Part shown: one piece after another, positions 27,147-36,540 of the stretch | How the letters are laid out: every line of letters starts with the position of its first letter | How positions within the stretch are numbered: position 1 is the stretch's first letter | Translations under genes and position numbers: made by a program | NCBI RefSeq assembly: GCF_038002765.1 | Contig: NZ_JBBODE010000002.1 | Span: forward strand, 1,674,001 to 1,738,000 | Source of the DNA: Peribacillus sp. FSL H8-0477 | GTDB taxonomy: Bacteria; Bacillota; Bacilli; Bacillales; DSM-1321 | Reading direction: 5' to 3' | DNA: 64,000 nucleotides | Notes under the pieces: generated by a model | Databases searched by the model: none | What the model was told of the DNA's origin: nothing | Seen by the model: only the letters and a program-made list of their open reading frames with translations

Positions 27147-28619
27147 ATGTCAACGAATTACATAGACGACAGCTTAGGATTACACACAGATCTTTATCAA
27201 ATCAACATGGCCCAAACGTATTGGGAGGATAACATCCACCAAAAAAATGCGGTGTTTGAGGTGTTTTTTAGAAAACTTCCTTTTCACAGCGGCTATGCCG
27301 TTTTTGCTGGACTCGAAAAAATTATTCAGTATATTGAGAATTTTTCATTCTCAGAAAGTGATATTGAGTATTTACGAAAGGAGTTAGGGTTTAAAGAGGA
27401 ATTTTTAAACTTCCTTCGTGATTTAACCTTTACCGGAAATATCCGCTGTATGAAAGAAGGGGAATTGGTTTTCGCTAACGAACCTATACTTAGAGTGGAA
27501 GCACCACTGGCACAAGCACAGCTTATTGAAACGGCCCTTTTGAATATCATTAATTATCAAACACTGGTAGCTACAAAAGCATCAAGAATTAAACAAATCA
27601 TAGGTGATGAATCTGCTCTGGAATTCGGATCGCGCCGCGCTCAGGAAATGGATGCAGCTATTTGGGGAGCACGTGCGGCCTTTGTTGCTGGTTTTGAGTC
27701 CACGAGTAATGTTCGGGCAGGGAAGCTATTCGGTATTCCTGTTTCAGGCACGCATTCTCATGCGATGATTCAGACATATAAAGACGAATACACAGCGTTC
27801 CATAAATATGCCAGTACTCACAAGGACTGCGTGTTTCTTGTTGATACTTATGATACACTGCGGTCGGGAATCCCGAATGCCATTCGGGTTGCGAAGGAAC
27901 TGGGCGATAAGATTAATTTTATTGGAGTACGCCTTGATAGTGGAGACCTTGCTTATTTATCAAAAATTGCACGAGAAATGCTGGATAAGGCCGGCTTTAC
28001 TCATGCAAAAGTGATTGCTTCAAATGATCTTGATGAGTACACGATTATCAATTTGAAACAACAGGGTGCCCGGATTGATGTATGGGGAATTGGTACGAAG
28101 CTTATTACTGCCTATGATCAGCCTGCACTTGGTGCCGTTTATAAAATGGTTTCAATTGAAGATGAAAAAGGGAATATGATTGATACCATCAAAATTTCTT
28201 CAAACCCAGAAAAGGTCAGTACACCAGGATTAAAAAGGGTATACCGCATTATAAATAAGATGAACGGACATTCAGAGGGTGATTACATTGCGATGGAAGA
28301 TGAGTCGCCGCAGGATGAAGAGAAATTACGCCTGTTCCATCCGGTTCATACTTTTTTAAGTAAGTTTGTCACAGATTACGAAGCAGTTGATCTGCACGAA
28401 GATATCTATCAATCAGGAAAACGGATCTATCAACTTCCTGCAATCGAAGAAATCAGGGAATTTGCCAGCCGTAATTTAGAGCTGTTATGGCCAGAATATT
28501 TGAGAACCCTAAATCCTGAAGAATATCCAGTCGATTTAAGCCAAAAATGCTGGGATACGAAAATGCGAAATATTGATGAAGTTAAGTTGAATGTAGAAAG
28601 AGCACTTTTAAAGATATAG
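27147..28619 (+). CDS. pncB: Nicotinate phosphoribosyltransferase
   Basis: A 490-residue enzyme that joins nicotinate and PRPP to nicotinate mononucleotide, the entry step of NAD salvage (Preiss-Handler route). Segments: [16 protein letters not shown] near the start, [29 protein letters not shown] with the catalytic His region, and [15 protein letters not shown] place the start at ATG 27147 because GGGAGGAT lies 10 bases upstream; a TTG at 27129 is less likely. NadE follows after a gap of 32 bases, forming a two-gene NAD salvage unit. Confidence 0.93.
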   Translation: MSTNYIDDSLGLHTDLYQINMAQTYWEDNIHQKNAVFEVFFRKLPFHSGYAVFAGLEKIIQYIENFSFSESDIEYLRKELGFKEEFLNFLRDLTFTGNIRCMKEGELVFANEPILRVEAPLAQAQLIETALLNIINYQTLVATKASRIKQIIGDESALEFGSRRAQEMDAAIWGARAAFVAGFESTSNVRAGKLFGIPVSGTHSHAMIQTYKDEYTAFHKYASTHKDCVFLVDTYDTLRSGIPNAIRVAKELGDKINFIGVRLDSGDLAYLSKIAREMLDKAGFTHAKVIASNDLDEYTIINLKQQGARIDVWGIGTKLITAYDQPALGAVYKMVSIEDEKGNMIDTIKISSNPEKVSTPGLKRVYRIINKMNGHSEGDYIAMEDESPQDEEKLRLFHPVHTFLSKFVTDYEAVDLHEDIYQSGKRIYQLPAIEEIREFASRNLELLWPEYLRTLNPEEYPVDLSQKCWDTKMRNIDEVKLNVERALLKI

Positions 28620-28651
28620 AAGTGTTACTAATACAGAAAAGAGGGTTTAGT

Positions 28652-29479
28652 ATGCGTCCATTACAAAAAGAAATCGTAACAAAGCTGTTGGTACAGCCAA
28701 CCATTGATCCCAAAGCAGAATTCAGAAAAAGTGTGGACTTTTTAAAAGACTATTTGAAGAAATATTCTTTTCTTAAAAGCCTAATTCTGGGCATATCTGG
28801 GGGTCAAGATTCAACACTAGCAGGCTATATGGCTCAAACGGCTGTTAATGAATTAAATGAAGAAACTGGCGGCGGCTATCAGTTTATTGCTGTAAGCTTG
28901 CCGTACGGAGTTCAAGCAGATGAAGCAGACCGCGCCTTGGCACTTAAGTTTATACAGCCAACTAAAACAGTGACGGTTAATATTAAGCCAAGTGTAGATG
29001 CTTCTGTAAATGCGGTTGAAGAAGCAACAGGAGAACAAATGTCGCATTTCCTCAAAGGAAATGTGAAAGCGCGTGAACGGATGAAGGTCCAATATGATTT
29101 AGCTGGTTTGTATCATGGGGTGGTATTAGGGACCGATCATGCAGCAGAAGCCATTACTGGATTTTTCACGAAACATGGTGATGGAGCAGCAGACTTGATT
29201 CCATTATATCGCTTAAACAAAAGACAAGGCCGGGCTATATTAAAATACCTTCAAGCTCCTGAAAGGCTGTATACAAAGATTCCTACAGCTGACCTTGAAG
29301 ACGATAAGCCTCTTGTTCCCGATGAAGTCGCACTCGGCGTTTCATATGAAGACATTGACAATTATCTTGAAGGCAAAGAGATACGTACAGAAGCAGCTGA
29401 AATTATTGAAGGCTGGTATACAAAGACTGAACATAAACGTAATGAAGCAATCTCTGTTTTAGATACATGGTGGAAGTAA
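28652..29479 (+). CDS. nadE: NH3-dependent NAD+ synthetase
   Basis: A 275-residue enzyme amidating deamido-NAD to NAD with ATP. The ATP-PPi loop [14 protein letters not shown] (SGGxDS) and the [20 protein letters not shown] segment are diagnostic. There is no glutaminase domain, so free ammonia is the nitrogen source. The start at ATG 28652 (MRPLQKEIV) has AGAGGG upstream and gives the family length; the upstream reading from 28622 is not supported. Together with pncB it completes NAD recycling from nicotinate apart from the adenylyltransferase. Confidence 0.95.
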   Translation: MRPLQKEIVTKLLVQPTIDPKAEFRKSVDFLKDYLKKYSFLKSLILGISGGQDSTLAGYMAQTAVNELNEETGGGYQFIAVSLPYGVQADEADRALALKFIQPTKTVTVNIKPSVDASVNAVEEATGEQMSHFLKGNVKARERMKVQYDLAGLYHGVVLGTDHAAEAITGFFTKHGDGAADLIPLYRLNKRQGRAILKYLQAPERLYTKIPTADLEDDKPLVPDEVALGVSYEDIDNYLEGKEIRTEAAEIIEGWYTKTEHKRNEAISVLDTWWK

Positions 29480-29481
29480 GA

Positions 29482-29531
29482 GAAAAGTAGTCCTGGAGAT
29501 CTCTTGGAATGGGGATCTTCAGGACTTTTCT
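29482..29531. terminator. Terminator between nadE and the convergent acyl-CoA synthetase
   Basis: An imperfect stem (AAAAGTAGTCCTGGAGATC with GATCTTCAGGACTTTTC) followed by TTTATTCTTTT lies between the two convergent genes and probably serves both. Confidence 0.7.
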
Positions 29532-31487
29532 TTATTCTTTTACGGCAGGGTGTAACGTTTTTATTTGATGTAGGGCTGTTGGATTATCAATTGACGTTAA
29601 GTCGCCAGTATCTTTTTGAAGAAAGGCAGCTTTAATGACTCTACGTAGTATTTTCCCATTTTTTGTTTTTGGCAGCTCTGATACCTGATAAATCATCGAT
29701 GGCAGTAAAGCTTTTCCTAGCTGCCTTTCAATCTGCTTCAATAATTCTTGTTTTAGTTCAGGTGTTAACAATAAGTTGTGCTGTAATACGACAAAACAAA
29801 CAGCAGTTTCACCCTTAACTGGATCAGGAACACCGATTGTGGCAGATTCAAGAACGTCTTCGTGCGCAGCCAAAATGGATTCAAGCTCTGAAGGGCCTAG
29901 ACGTTTTCCAGCAACATTCAAAATATCATCAGAACGACCTGTAATCGTCCAAAAACCTTGTTCATCCATAATCGCCCAATCTCCATGTACCCAAGTATCA
30001 GGCCATCGGCTCCAGTAAGTTTCTTCATATCTTTCGTTTTCATTCCAGAATCCGTTCGTCATCCCAACCCATGGCTTGCCTATCACCAATTCGCCAACCT
30101 GACTTATGACAGACTCTGCTTGCTCATTATATACGTGTGCATCCATACCTGGGAGCGGGGAGTTAAACGTAATGGGAGAAATTGGTTTCACTAATACATT
30201 TCCAAGAATACCTCCGGAAATTTCAGTTCCTCCAGAATAATTGACGATAGGAATCCTTTTTTTTCCGATTGTTTCAAATAACCACATCCAAGGTTCGAGA
30301 TTCCAAGGTTCACCAGAGGACCCAATCACTCTAAGATTTTCTAAATTAAACGAATCAGCAGAGCTGGTGCTATCCTTCATTAAGCTTCGAACAAGTGTTG
30401 GAGAAATACCTAGATGTGTAACAGAGTGGTCAGCAGTAATGTTCCAAATCCTATCGGCATTTGGGTAATCAGGCGTTCCTTCGAATAATAGAATGGCTGA
30501 ACCGTTAATCAATCCACCGAAGATTAGAAATGGACCCATCATCCAGCCCATATCCGTATACCAGAAAAGCGTGTCGCCAGGTTTAACATCCATACAGATC
30601 CCAGCGTCAAAAGCTGCCTTAATCGGGAAGCCTGCGTGTGTATGAACGGCTCCTTTAGGCTTTCCAGTGGTACCAGAGGTATAAATAAGCATCAGAGGAT
30701 CGTCGCCATATGTATCAACTGTTTTGGAAGGGCTTACATTATTGCGCATATCGCTCCACTCTTGATCACGTCCCTGCGTCCAGGGTATCTCTTGACCTGT
30801 CCGCCGAATCACGATTACTTTTTCGATAGTCGGCGAGAGAGAAACTGCTCGGTCGCATTCTTTTTTCATATTGACAACTTTACCACGTCTGAAGAATCCG
30901 TCAGCGGTTATCAAAAATTTTGCCTGTGAAGCATCAATTCTAGCGGCAACCGCTTCTGCGCCATACCCAGAAAATACCGGTGAAAAAATAGCCCCAATTT
31001 TTGCAATCGCTAGGATGGATATGACTGTTTCAGAGATCATAGGTAAATAAATGGTGACGACATCCCCGCGCTTAATGCCTGTTGCTAAAAGACCAGCTGC
31101 AGTCCGTTCAACTTCATTCATCAGTTCCTCAAAGGTAAATGTCTGTTCACTCCCATCATCACCTACCCAAATTACCGCTTTATTTCCTTTTGTTTGCTCA
31201 TTCTTTGCCCATTTCTCTACTGAATTTGTATAAATATTCATTTTTCCGCCAGTAAACCACCTAGGGTATTTAACTCCGTTTGTGAGATCAAGTGTTGTTT
31301 GATAGGGGGTATCCCAAAGTATTCCAAGCTCTTTAACCGCTTCATCCCAGAACCAGGAAGTGTCAACAATTGATCTTTGGAAAAATGCATCGTAATTCGT
31401 CAAACCAGCTTTGTTCATCCATTGATATAATCTTGTTTGTTGAATGTAATCTTCTTTTGGAAACCATACTGCTTCATTGGCGCACAT
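29532..31487 (-). CDS. Acetyl-CoA synthetase-like acyl-CoA synthetase
   Basis: A 651-residue AMP-forming synthetase of the acetyl/propionyl-CoA synthetase type. The length and the N-terminal WFWDEAVKELGILWDTPYQ segment are of the ACS N-terminal domain. Motifs: P-loop IYTSGTTGKPKGAVHTHAGF, NYSGGTEISGG, and ITGRSDDILNVAGKRLGPSE with the C-terminal LPKTKNGKILRRVIK lysine. It activates a short-chain acid, but which one is not clear. AAGGAGGTTACTC precedes the ATG on the minus strand. Single gene, convergent with nadE. Confidence 0.88.
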   Translation of the reverse strand: MCANEAVWFPKEDYIQQTRLYQWMNKAGLTNYDAFFQRSIVDTSWFWDEAVKELGILWDTPYQTTLDLTNGVKYPRWFTGGKMNIYTNSVEKWAKNEQTKGNKAVIWVGDDGSEQTFTFEELMNEVERTAAGLLATGIKRGDVVTIYLPMISETVISILAIAKIGAIFSPVFSGYGAEAVAARIDASQAKFLITADGFFRRGKVVNMKKECDRAVSLSPTIEKVIVIRRTGQEIPWTQGRDQEWSDMRNNVSPSKTVDTYGDDPLMLIYTSGTTGKPKGAVHTHAGFPIKAAFDAGICMDVKPGDTLFWYTDMGWMMGPFLIFGGLINGSAILLFEGTPDYPNADRIWNITADHSVTHLGISPTLVRSLMKDSTSSADSFNLENLRVIGSSGEPWNLEPWMWLFETIGKKRIPIVNYSGGTEISGGILGNVLVKPISPITFNSPLPGMDAHVYNEQAESVISQVGELVIGKPWVGMTNGFWNENERYEETYWSRWPDTWVHGDWAIMDEQGFWTITGRSDDILNVAGKRLGPSELESILAAHEDVLESATIGVPDPVKGETAVCFVVLQHNLLLTPELKQELLKQIERQLGKALLPSMIYQVSELPKTKNGKILRRVIKAAFLQKDTGDLTSIDNPTALHQIKTLHPAVKE

Positions 31488-31603
31488 GAGTAACCTCCTT
31501 ATATTTTCTGAAAATTCTTTTCGTTCTGATAATTACATTATATAATAGATGGAAATGTAATGGTAATAAAAGCGATGTGGAAAAACCTAATAAAGGAGCT
31601 TTA

Positions 31604-32227
31604 ATGAATAAATATATTCTATTTCTGGACTTGTTATTTTATCTCGCATTGCCGCTGCTTATCTGGAATTATGGAAGAGTATATATGGGTGATTATACGG
31701 CCATTCTTGTATCTTCTTCTGTTGGAATCCTCTATAGTATTTACCGTTTTTATACGATGAAAAAAGTAAGCTTTACTGGGATGTATATTTTGATTTCGTT
31801 GCTTATTAAAATTTTTATCGAGTTTTTTGCGGGATCAGCACTGCAGCTTCTCTGGAATCATATTTATTATGATTTCGTAACGGCGTTATTTTTTTTAGTA
31901 ACAATAGTTATTAAAAAACCTGCCTCTTTATATCTCACACTTGATATTGTTGAGTTACAAGGGAATGATCGGGCCCTGATGAAAGATTTATTTTATAGAG
32001 GAAGAATCTTTAGCGTCTTTAACGTAATTACCCTCGTTTTTTGCTTTCGAGAATTAGTCCTAGCTGTTACAAGAATCATCCTAGTCGGCCGGTTCGGAGT
32101 AGACGCCTATGATGAAGGAATTATTTATCAACAAGTCATCAGTTGGATTTTTACGATTATTGCGGGGGTGGGGTTTATTTATGTTTATAAACTTCTAGGT
32201 CCCGAAACGAGAGAGAATCCGAAGTGA
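31604..32227 (+). CDS. Membrane protein, VC0807-like, unknown function
   Basis: A 207-residue protein with about six hydrophobic segments. The layout, with KKPASLYLTLDIVELQG in the middle, resembles the VC0807/intracellular-septation-like family of small membrane proteins, for which no function is known. I place the start at ATG 31604 (MNKYILFLDLLFY) because TAAAGGAGCTT lies just upstream. It is divergent from the acyl-CoA synthetase gene and convergent with the histidine kinase gene. Confidence 0.6.
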   Translation: MNKYILFLDLLFYLALPLLIWNYGRVYMGDYTAILVSSSVGILYSIYRFYTMKKVSFTGMYILISLLIKIFIEFFAGSALQLLWNHIYYDFVTALFFLVTIVIKKPASLYLTLDIVELQGNDRALMKDLFYRGRIFSVFNVITLVFCFRELVLAVTRIILVGRFGVDAYDEGIIYQQVISWIFTIIAGVGFIYVYKLLGPETRENPK

Positions 32228-32236
32228 AGAAAAGAA

Positions 32237-32282
32237 AATAGCCTATCCATAACGAATAGATTCGATACGGATAGGCTATTTA
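32237..32282. terminator. Bidirectional terminator
   Basis: AAATAGCCTATCC (32237-32249) and GGATAGGCTATTT (32268-32280) are perfectly complementary; the structure lies between convergent genes. Confidence 0.8.
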
Positions 32283-33497
32283 TCTAATAGGCAGTTCGAT
32301 GTAAAAAGAGGTGCCATGTTGATTACTTCTTGCAGTCAGCAAACCAGAGTGGTTTTCAATAATTTTCTTTGAAACGGATAATCCAAGCCCAGTACCGTAG
32401 TCTTTAGTGGAGAAAAACGGTTCGAAAATGTTTGCGAAAACCTCTGGACTAATTCCTGTTCCATTATCGGCAAAAATAAACTGTAGATAATTTTCTTCTC
32501 CTTGAGCCTGAATCGTGATCTTTAATTTCTCATTATTTACTGCTTGGATTGAGTTTTGCATAAGGTTCATGAACACCTGTAAGAGTTCTTCACGATCACC
32601 CATAAAGAACAAATCATCAATGTTTTGATTAATTTCCAACTGTAAGTCGACGTTATAAAGCGTGGCCTGTGTCTGAAGAAAGGTGATTAAGTAATCGTTA
32701 AAAAAATAACCGGCATTCATCCATTCCATATTTGTCTGCGCGGGCTTAGCAATCGCCAAAAAGTCTGTGATAATCTTATTAGCACGATCGATTTCAGGAA
32801 TTAATAACTCGGAAAATAAATTGGAAACCTTTGGATCGACCTTGCTTTGGAGCAATTGTAAATACCCTCTAACTGTGGTGAGCGGATTACGGATTTCATG
32901 GGCAATTCCGGCTGCAATTCTCCCGGCTACCGCTTGTTTTTCAGCTTCCTTAATTGATTTCAGGTAATAAAACACACCTATGACCCGGTTAATGGAACCA
33001 TCAGAATTGTGAATGAGTTTGGTATTTACTTTATAATAATTTCGATCGAGAACTTCTCTATCGATAACTTCCTGATTCGTGCGCAGTGATTCAAGAATAA
33101 TGATTTTCTCATCAGGAATTTTGATTAAATCTCTAATGTGCCGCCCAACCATGCTGCCTTTTGCTTCACCATGATCAATAGCCGCCTGATCATTACAGAA
33201 AGTCATAATCCCGTCACTATCCAGAAAAACGATATGATACGGAATTAAATTTAAAATCGGGGCTACGAATAATTCGATTTCCTTAAAAGGGATAATCTCA
33301 GGCATAATATTGAGCTTACTGTATTCAATTTCATTACTAGCTCCGATGCTCAAGGGGTGACCATCAACTTTATTAATCGTATATCCATCTTTATGCTGGA
33401 ACGTAAAACTCACTGGGAGGTCAGTTAGTAACTCCTGCAGCATCTGATTTTCTTTTTTTAATTGTTCCAACTTATAATAGTCCGTGTTATTTTTCAT
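32280..33497 (-). CDS. Orphan soluble PAS sensor histidine kinase
   Basis: A 405-residue kinase with no membrane segment. From the N terminus: a short coiled-coil start, a PAS domain (about residues 75-190, LNLIPYHIVFLDSDG and VIGVFYYL), then HisKA with AAGIAHEIRNPLTTVRGYLQ and HATPase_c with QNSIQAVNNEK, DNGTGI and GTGLGLSVSKK. The H-box resembles that of sporulation kinases (KinA-E), which feed the Spo0F phosphorelay, and no response regulator gene is nearby. A role in the phosphorelay is inference. Confidence 0.88.
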   Translation of the reverse strand: MKNNTDYYKLEQLKKENQMLQELLTDLPVSFTFQHKDGYTINKVDGHPLSIGASNEIEYSKLNIMPEIIPFKEIELFVAPILNLIPYHIVFLDSDGIMTFCNDQAAIDHGEAKGSMVGRHIRDLIKIPDEKIIILESLRTNQEVIDREVLDRNYYKVNTKLIHNSDGSINRVIGVFYYLKSIKEAEKQAVAGRIAAGIAHEIRNPLTTVRGYLQLLQSKVDPKVSNLFSELLIPEIDRANKIITDFLAIAKPAQTNMEWMNAGYFFNDYLITFLQTQATLYNVDLQLEINQNIDDLFFMGDREELLQVFMNLMQNSIQAVNNEKLKITIQAQGEENYLQFIFADNGTGISPEVFANIFEPFFSTKDYGTGLGLSVSKKIIENHSGLLTARSNQHGTSFYIELPIR

Positions 33498-33848
33498 TTG
33501 TATCTGTACACCTCTACGCTAAAAAATCCCCTGTCTCATCTATATAACGCGAATGTTTATAACTTCTTGGGGTAATTTCCTTTATTTTCTCTAACTATTC
33601 TTCTATTTTACTAGAAAACGAGAAAAATAAACAATAAAATACAAAATTCTTCCTTTAATAGAGGATTTATTTTAAAAGCAATCGCTCTCATACATCTTTT
33701 TAAAATGAGTGTTATAATAAAAAGGATAATGGAATATTTTTGAAACATCTTTCAGTTTTTAGAGTCATGGCCTATTGGTCTATATGTCTTCTATATAGGA
33801 AAGGTGTTTTTTTATGTTTTACAAGAGGAACATGGAAGGGAAAGTGAA
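33498..33848 (+). promoter_or_regulatory. Divergent intergenic region with extended -10 promoter and mini-ORF
   Basis: TATAAT at 33713-33718, preceded by TG one base upstream, is an extended -10 without a good -35. At 33814-33852 a 12-codon reading frame (MFYKRNMEGKVK) with GGAAAGG upstream ends by overlapping the ATG of the next gene (ATGA). It could be a leader peptide coupling translation. The rest is AT-rich with no other feature seen. Confidence 0.4.
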
Positions 33849-34937
33849 ATGAAAAAAACGGCGCTTATTTATTGTGAAAATCATTTTGGAACAATGGATG
33901 GAAAAACGGCAAACGGATTGATAAGAAGTTCAGGTAAATACCAAATTGTTGGTGTAATTGATCGTTCAAAGGCTGGAATGGATACAGGTGAAGTCCTTGA
34001 GGGAGTGAAAAATGGAATTCCATTTTTTTCAACACTTGAGGATGCTGTAGGAAGCTTGACTAGTATACCGAATCAATTCATCTATGGTATGGCTCCATCT
34101 GAAGGATTTTTAAAAGAAAATGAAAGAAATATTGTATTGAAGGCAATGGAGTATGGGATGAATGTCGTAAACCCTCTTCATGAATTTTTTACAGCAGATG
34201 AAGAATTTATAAATGCCTCTATAAAGTATGGCGTTGAAATAGTCGATGTTAGAAAGCCGCCGTTGAAAAAAGATATGCATCTTTTTTCAGGAAGAATTTT
34301 AGCCATTGATACTCCGGTTGTGGCAGTGCTCGGAACGGACAGTGCAGTTGGGAAAAGAACGACATCTGTGATCCTTGAAGCTGCACTCCTGAAAATGGGA
34401 TTAAAGGTTGCTTTTGTAGCAACAGGACAGACCGGACTCATCCAAGGTGCAAAATATGGTGTGGCCATCGACGCAATACCTTCGCAATTTATGACAGGTG
34501 AAATTGAAAATGAAGTTATGAAAGCGTATACGAATGACCAACCTGACATTATTCTGGTTGAAGGACAAGGAGCACTAAGTCATCCGGCTTATATAAGTTC
34601 TTGTGGGATTATCAGGGGATCAAGACCAGGAGCCGTAATCATTCAGCATCCACCAAAGCGAGAAAACTTAGGTGACTTTAGCTTTATGAAAATGCCAACC
34701 ATTAAAAGCGAGATTGAGCTGATTGAAAATTTTTCAAGCGCAAAAGTCATAGCTATTACGATCAACCATGAAAATATGTCAGATCAAGAAATTACGGATG
34801 TGATTGTTGAATATGAAGATCAACTTAATCTTCCAACGACGGATGTCCTCAAATATGGATGTGATAAACTGATAGCCAGCATCTTTGAGACCTTTCCATT
34901 ATTAAAAAATAAAACAAAGAAACAACTAGTCACTTGA
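33849..34937 (+). CDS. DUF1611-family protein (P-loop, DgcN-like)
   Basis: About 362 residues with a Rossmann-like N-terminal half and a P-loop NTPase-like C-terminal half. The nucleotide loop GTDSAVGKRT is at residues 162-171, followed by VAFVATGQTGLIQGAKYG and VEGQGALSHPAY. This is the DUF1611 family; one characterised member, DgcN, is a D-glutamate N-acetyltransferase of marine bacteria, and that is the closest function known to me. The start is ATG 33849 behind GGAAGGG. The last four bases overlap the next gene, an alanine/ornithine-type racemase, so they are coupled and probably act on a D-amino acid. Confidence 0.78.
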   Translation: MKKTALIYCENHFGTMDGKTANGLIRSSGKYQIVGVIDRSKAGMDTGEVLEGVKNGIPFFSTLEDAVGSLTSIPNQFIYGMAPSEGFLKENERNIVLKAMEYGMNVVNPLHEFFTADEEFINASIKYGVEIVDVRKPPLKKDMHLFSGRILAIDTPVVAVLGTDSAVGKRTTSVILEAALLKMGLKVAFVATGQTGLIQGAKYGVAIDAIPSQFMTGEIENEVMKAYTNDQPDIILVEGQGALSHPAYISSCGIIRGSRPGAVIIQHPPKRENLGDFSFMKMPTIKSEIELIENFSSAKVIAITINHENMSDQEITDVIVEYEDQLNLPTTDVLKYGCDKLIASIFETFPLLKNKTKKQLVT

Positions 34938-36010
34938 ATCATTCTATTGCACCAAGGATTGAAATCAACACAGTTAAAATTGGCCATAATGTAGAAGCTC
35001 TTCTCAATCTGTATGGATCTAAAGGGATTGACATCATTGGCGTGACCAAAGGTGTCTGTGGATCCCCGGAAATTGCAAAGGTCTTCGTCGATAAGGGCAT
35101 CCATCTTCTTGGAGACTCCAATATAAAAAATCTAAAGAAAATGCGTGAAGCGAATATAAAAGCAGAATTCGTTTTATTAAGAACACCAGCGTTAAGTGAA
35201 ATCGATTCTGTCATTAAATATGCAGATATTAGCCTTAATACTGAGCTGGCTATTATAAAAAGCCTTTCCGCTGAAGCCAAGAAGGAAAACGTTGTTCATA
35301 AAATTATTCTCATGATAGAAATGGGTGATTTGAGAGAAGGGATTATGTCCGAAAATCTTGATGAATTCATAGCTGAAGTTCTGAAACTACCCCATATTAA
35401 TCTGATAGGAATTGGGGCAAACTTTGCTTGCTTTGGAGGGGTGAAACCCACAAATGATAAAATGAAGGAATTATCATCATTAAGTCAAGAAATTGAAAAA
35501 AAGTTTTCTCTATCACTCACTTATATTTCTGGAGGAAACTCTGCTAATTATAGTTGGTTTAAGACGACTGAAAATATCGGACATATTAATAACTTGCGAG
35601 TTGGAGAGTCTATTTTATTAGGAAAAGAAACGCTACACCGAATGAACATCCCCGGATTATTTACAGATGCCTTTACCTTTATTTCAGAAGTGATAGAATC
35701 AAAAATCAAACCTTCTGTTCCTTATGGAGAAATTGCCCAAAACACATTAGGACAAACACCGCACTTTGAAGACAGAGGAAAAATTAGAAGAGCGATTCTT
35801 GGAGTAGGATTTCAAGATGTACAAGTGTCTGGACTAAGGCCTAAGGTAGATGTAGAGATTATTGGTTCAAGTAGTGATCATACGGTTGTAGATGCGAAGA
35901 AGATAGATTTACAAGTAGGAGATGAGGTTCCGTTCTCACTCAATTATTCGGCACTTCTGTCAGTCATGAGCTCACCTAATGTTTCTAAACAATATATTCA
36001 TAGCCTATGA
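34934..36010 (+). CDS. PLP-dependent amino-acid racemase, alanine/ornithine racemase family
   Basis: A 358-residue fold-type III PLP enzyme. The PLP lysine is in IIGVTKGVCGSPEIA, as in the N-terminal barrel of alanine racemases and ornithine racemase Orr; YISGGNSANY and NNLRVGESILLGKE line the phosphate site. It lacks the typical Alr C-terminal length, which fits the Orr/YhfX-like group. The start is TTG 34934, overlapping the DUF1611 stop (TTGA). Substrate unknown; a D-amino acid made or consumed together with the upstream protein is inferred. Confidence 0.85.
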   Translation: MNHSIAPRIEINTVKIGHNVEALLNLYGSKGIDIIGVTKGVCGSPEIAKVFVDKGIHLLGDSNIKNLKKMREANIKAEFVLLRTPALSEIDSVIKYADISLNTELAIIKSLSAEAKKENVVHKIILMIEMGDLREGIMSENLDEFIAEVLKLPHINLIGIGANFACFGGVKPTNDKMKELSSLSQEIEKKFSLSLTYISGGNSANYSWFKTTENIGHINNLRVGESILLGKETLHRMNIPGLFTDAFTFISEVIESKIKPSVPYGEIAQNTLGQTPHFEDRGKIRRAILGVGFQDVQVSGLRPKVDVEIIGSSSDHTVVDAKKIDLQVGDEVPFSLNYSALLSVMSSPNVSKQYIHSL

Positions 36011-36030
36011 AAAGACCATCGGGCATTAGA

Positions 36031-36066
36031 AAAAGTACCTCATTCTAAAAATGAGGTACTTTTTTT
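36031..36066. terminator. Bidirectional terminator
   Basis: AAAAGTACCTCAT pairs perfectly with ATGAGGTACTTTT around TCTAAAA, with A and T runs on both sides, between convergent genes. Confidence 0.88.
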
Positions 36067-36313
36067 ACTCTTTTTTCAACATGCTTCTTCCTTGCATAAG
36101 AATTTCTCTATTTCTGCTAATAATATCGGCATTTTCCGACTTAATATGATCAATAATAAGTTCGTTATCTTCCATATAGTCGAGTAATAATTCAACAGCT
36201 TTTTCTGCTAATTGATCTGTAGATACATTTCGATCTTCAGCTAATCGAGAAAGCCTTTTGCTCAATTTAGATGGTATAGAAGCATTTATTGGTACACGGT
36301 TTTCAGCACTCAT
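36065..36313 (-). CDS. Small ribbon-helix-helix-like protein
   Basis: An 82-residue protein: VPINASIPSKLSKRLSRLAE followed by STDQLAEKAVELLLDYMED. The short beta-like N terminus followed by two helices is the pattern of CopG/RHH DNA-binding proteins. The C-terminal part is charged and helical. It might be an antitoxin or plasmid-type regulator, but no toxin gene adjoins it. AAAGGAGCTTACAT precedes the start on the minus strand. Confidence 0.6.
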   Translation of the reverse strand: MSAENRVPINASIPSKLSKRLSRLAEDRNVSTDQLAEKAVELLLDYMEDNELIIDHIKSENADIISRNREILMQGRSMLKKE

Positions 36314-36540
36314 ATGTAAGCTCCTTTGACATTATTAATACAGTATATGTTGGAAAATTATATAAGTCAAAATAAGTGGAAAAAGAAGAAAAGTCAATAG
36401 GATTTTGTGATCATTTAAGTATAAAGAGAATAGCCTTTCAATTATTTATTTTGTGTCGATAGCTGCGCTTTTATCTATGTAGGTATTCTTCTTGAGTCAT
36501 GCTATAGTTGGTAAAAATAACCAATAATGGAGGATGAGTA

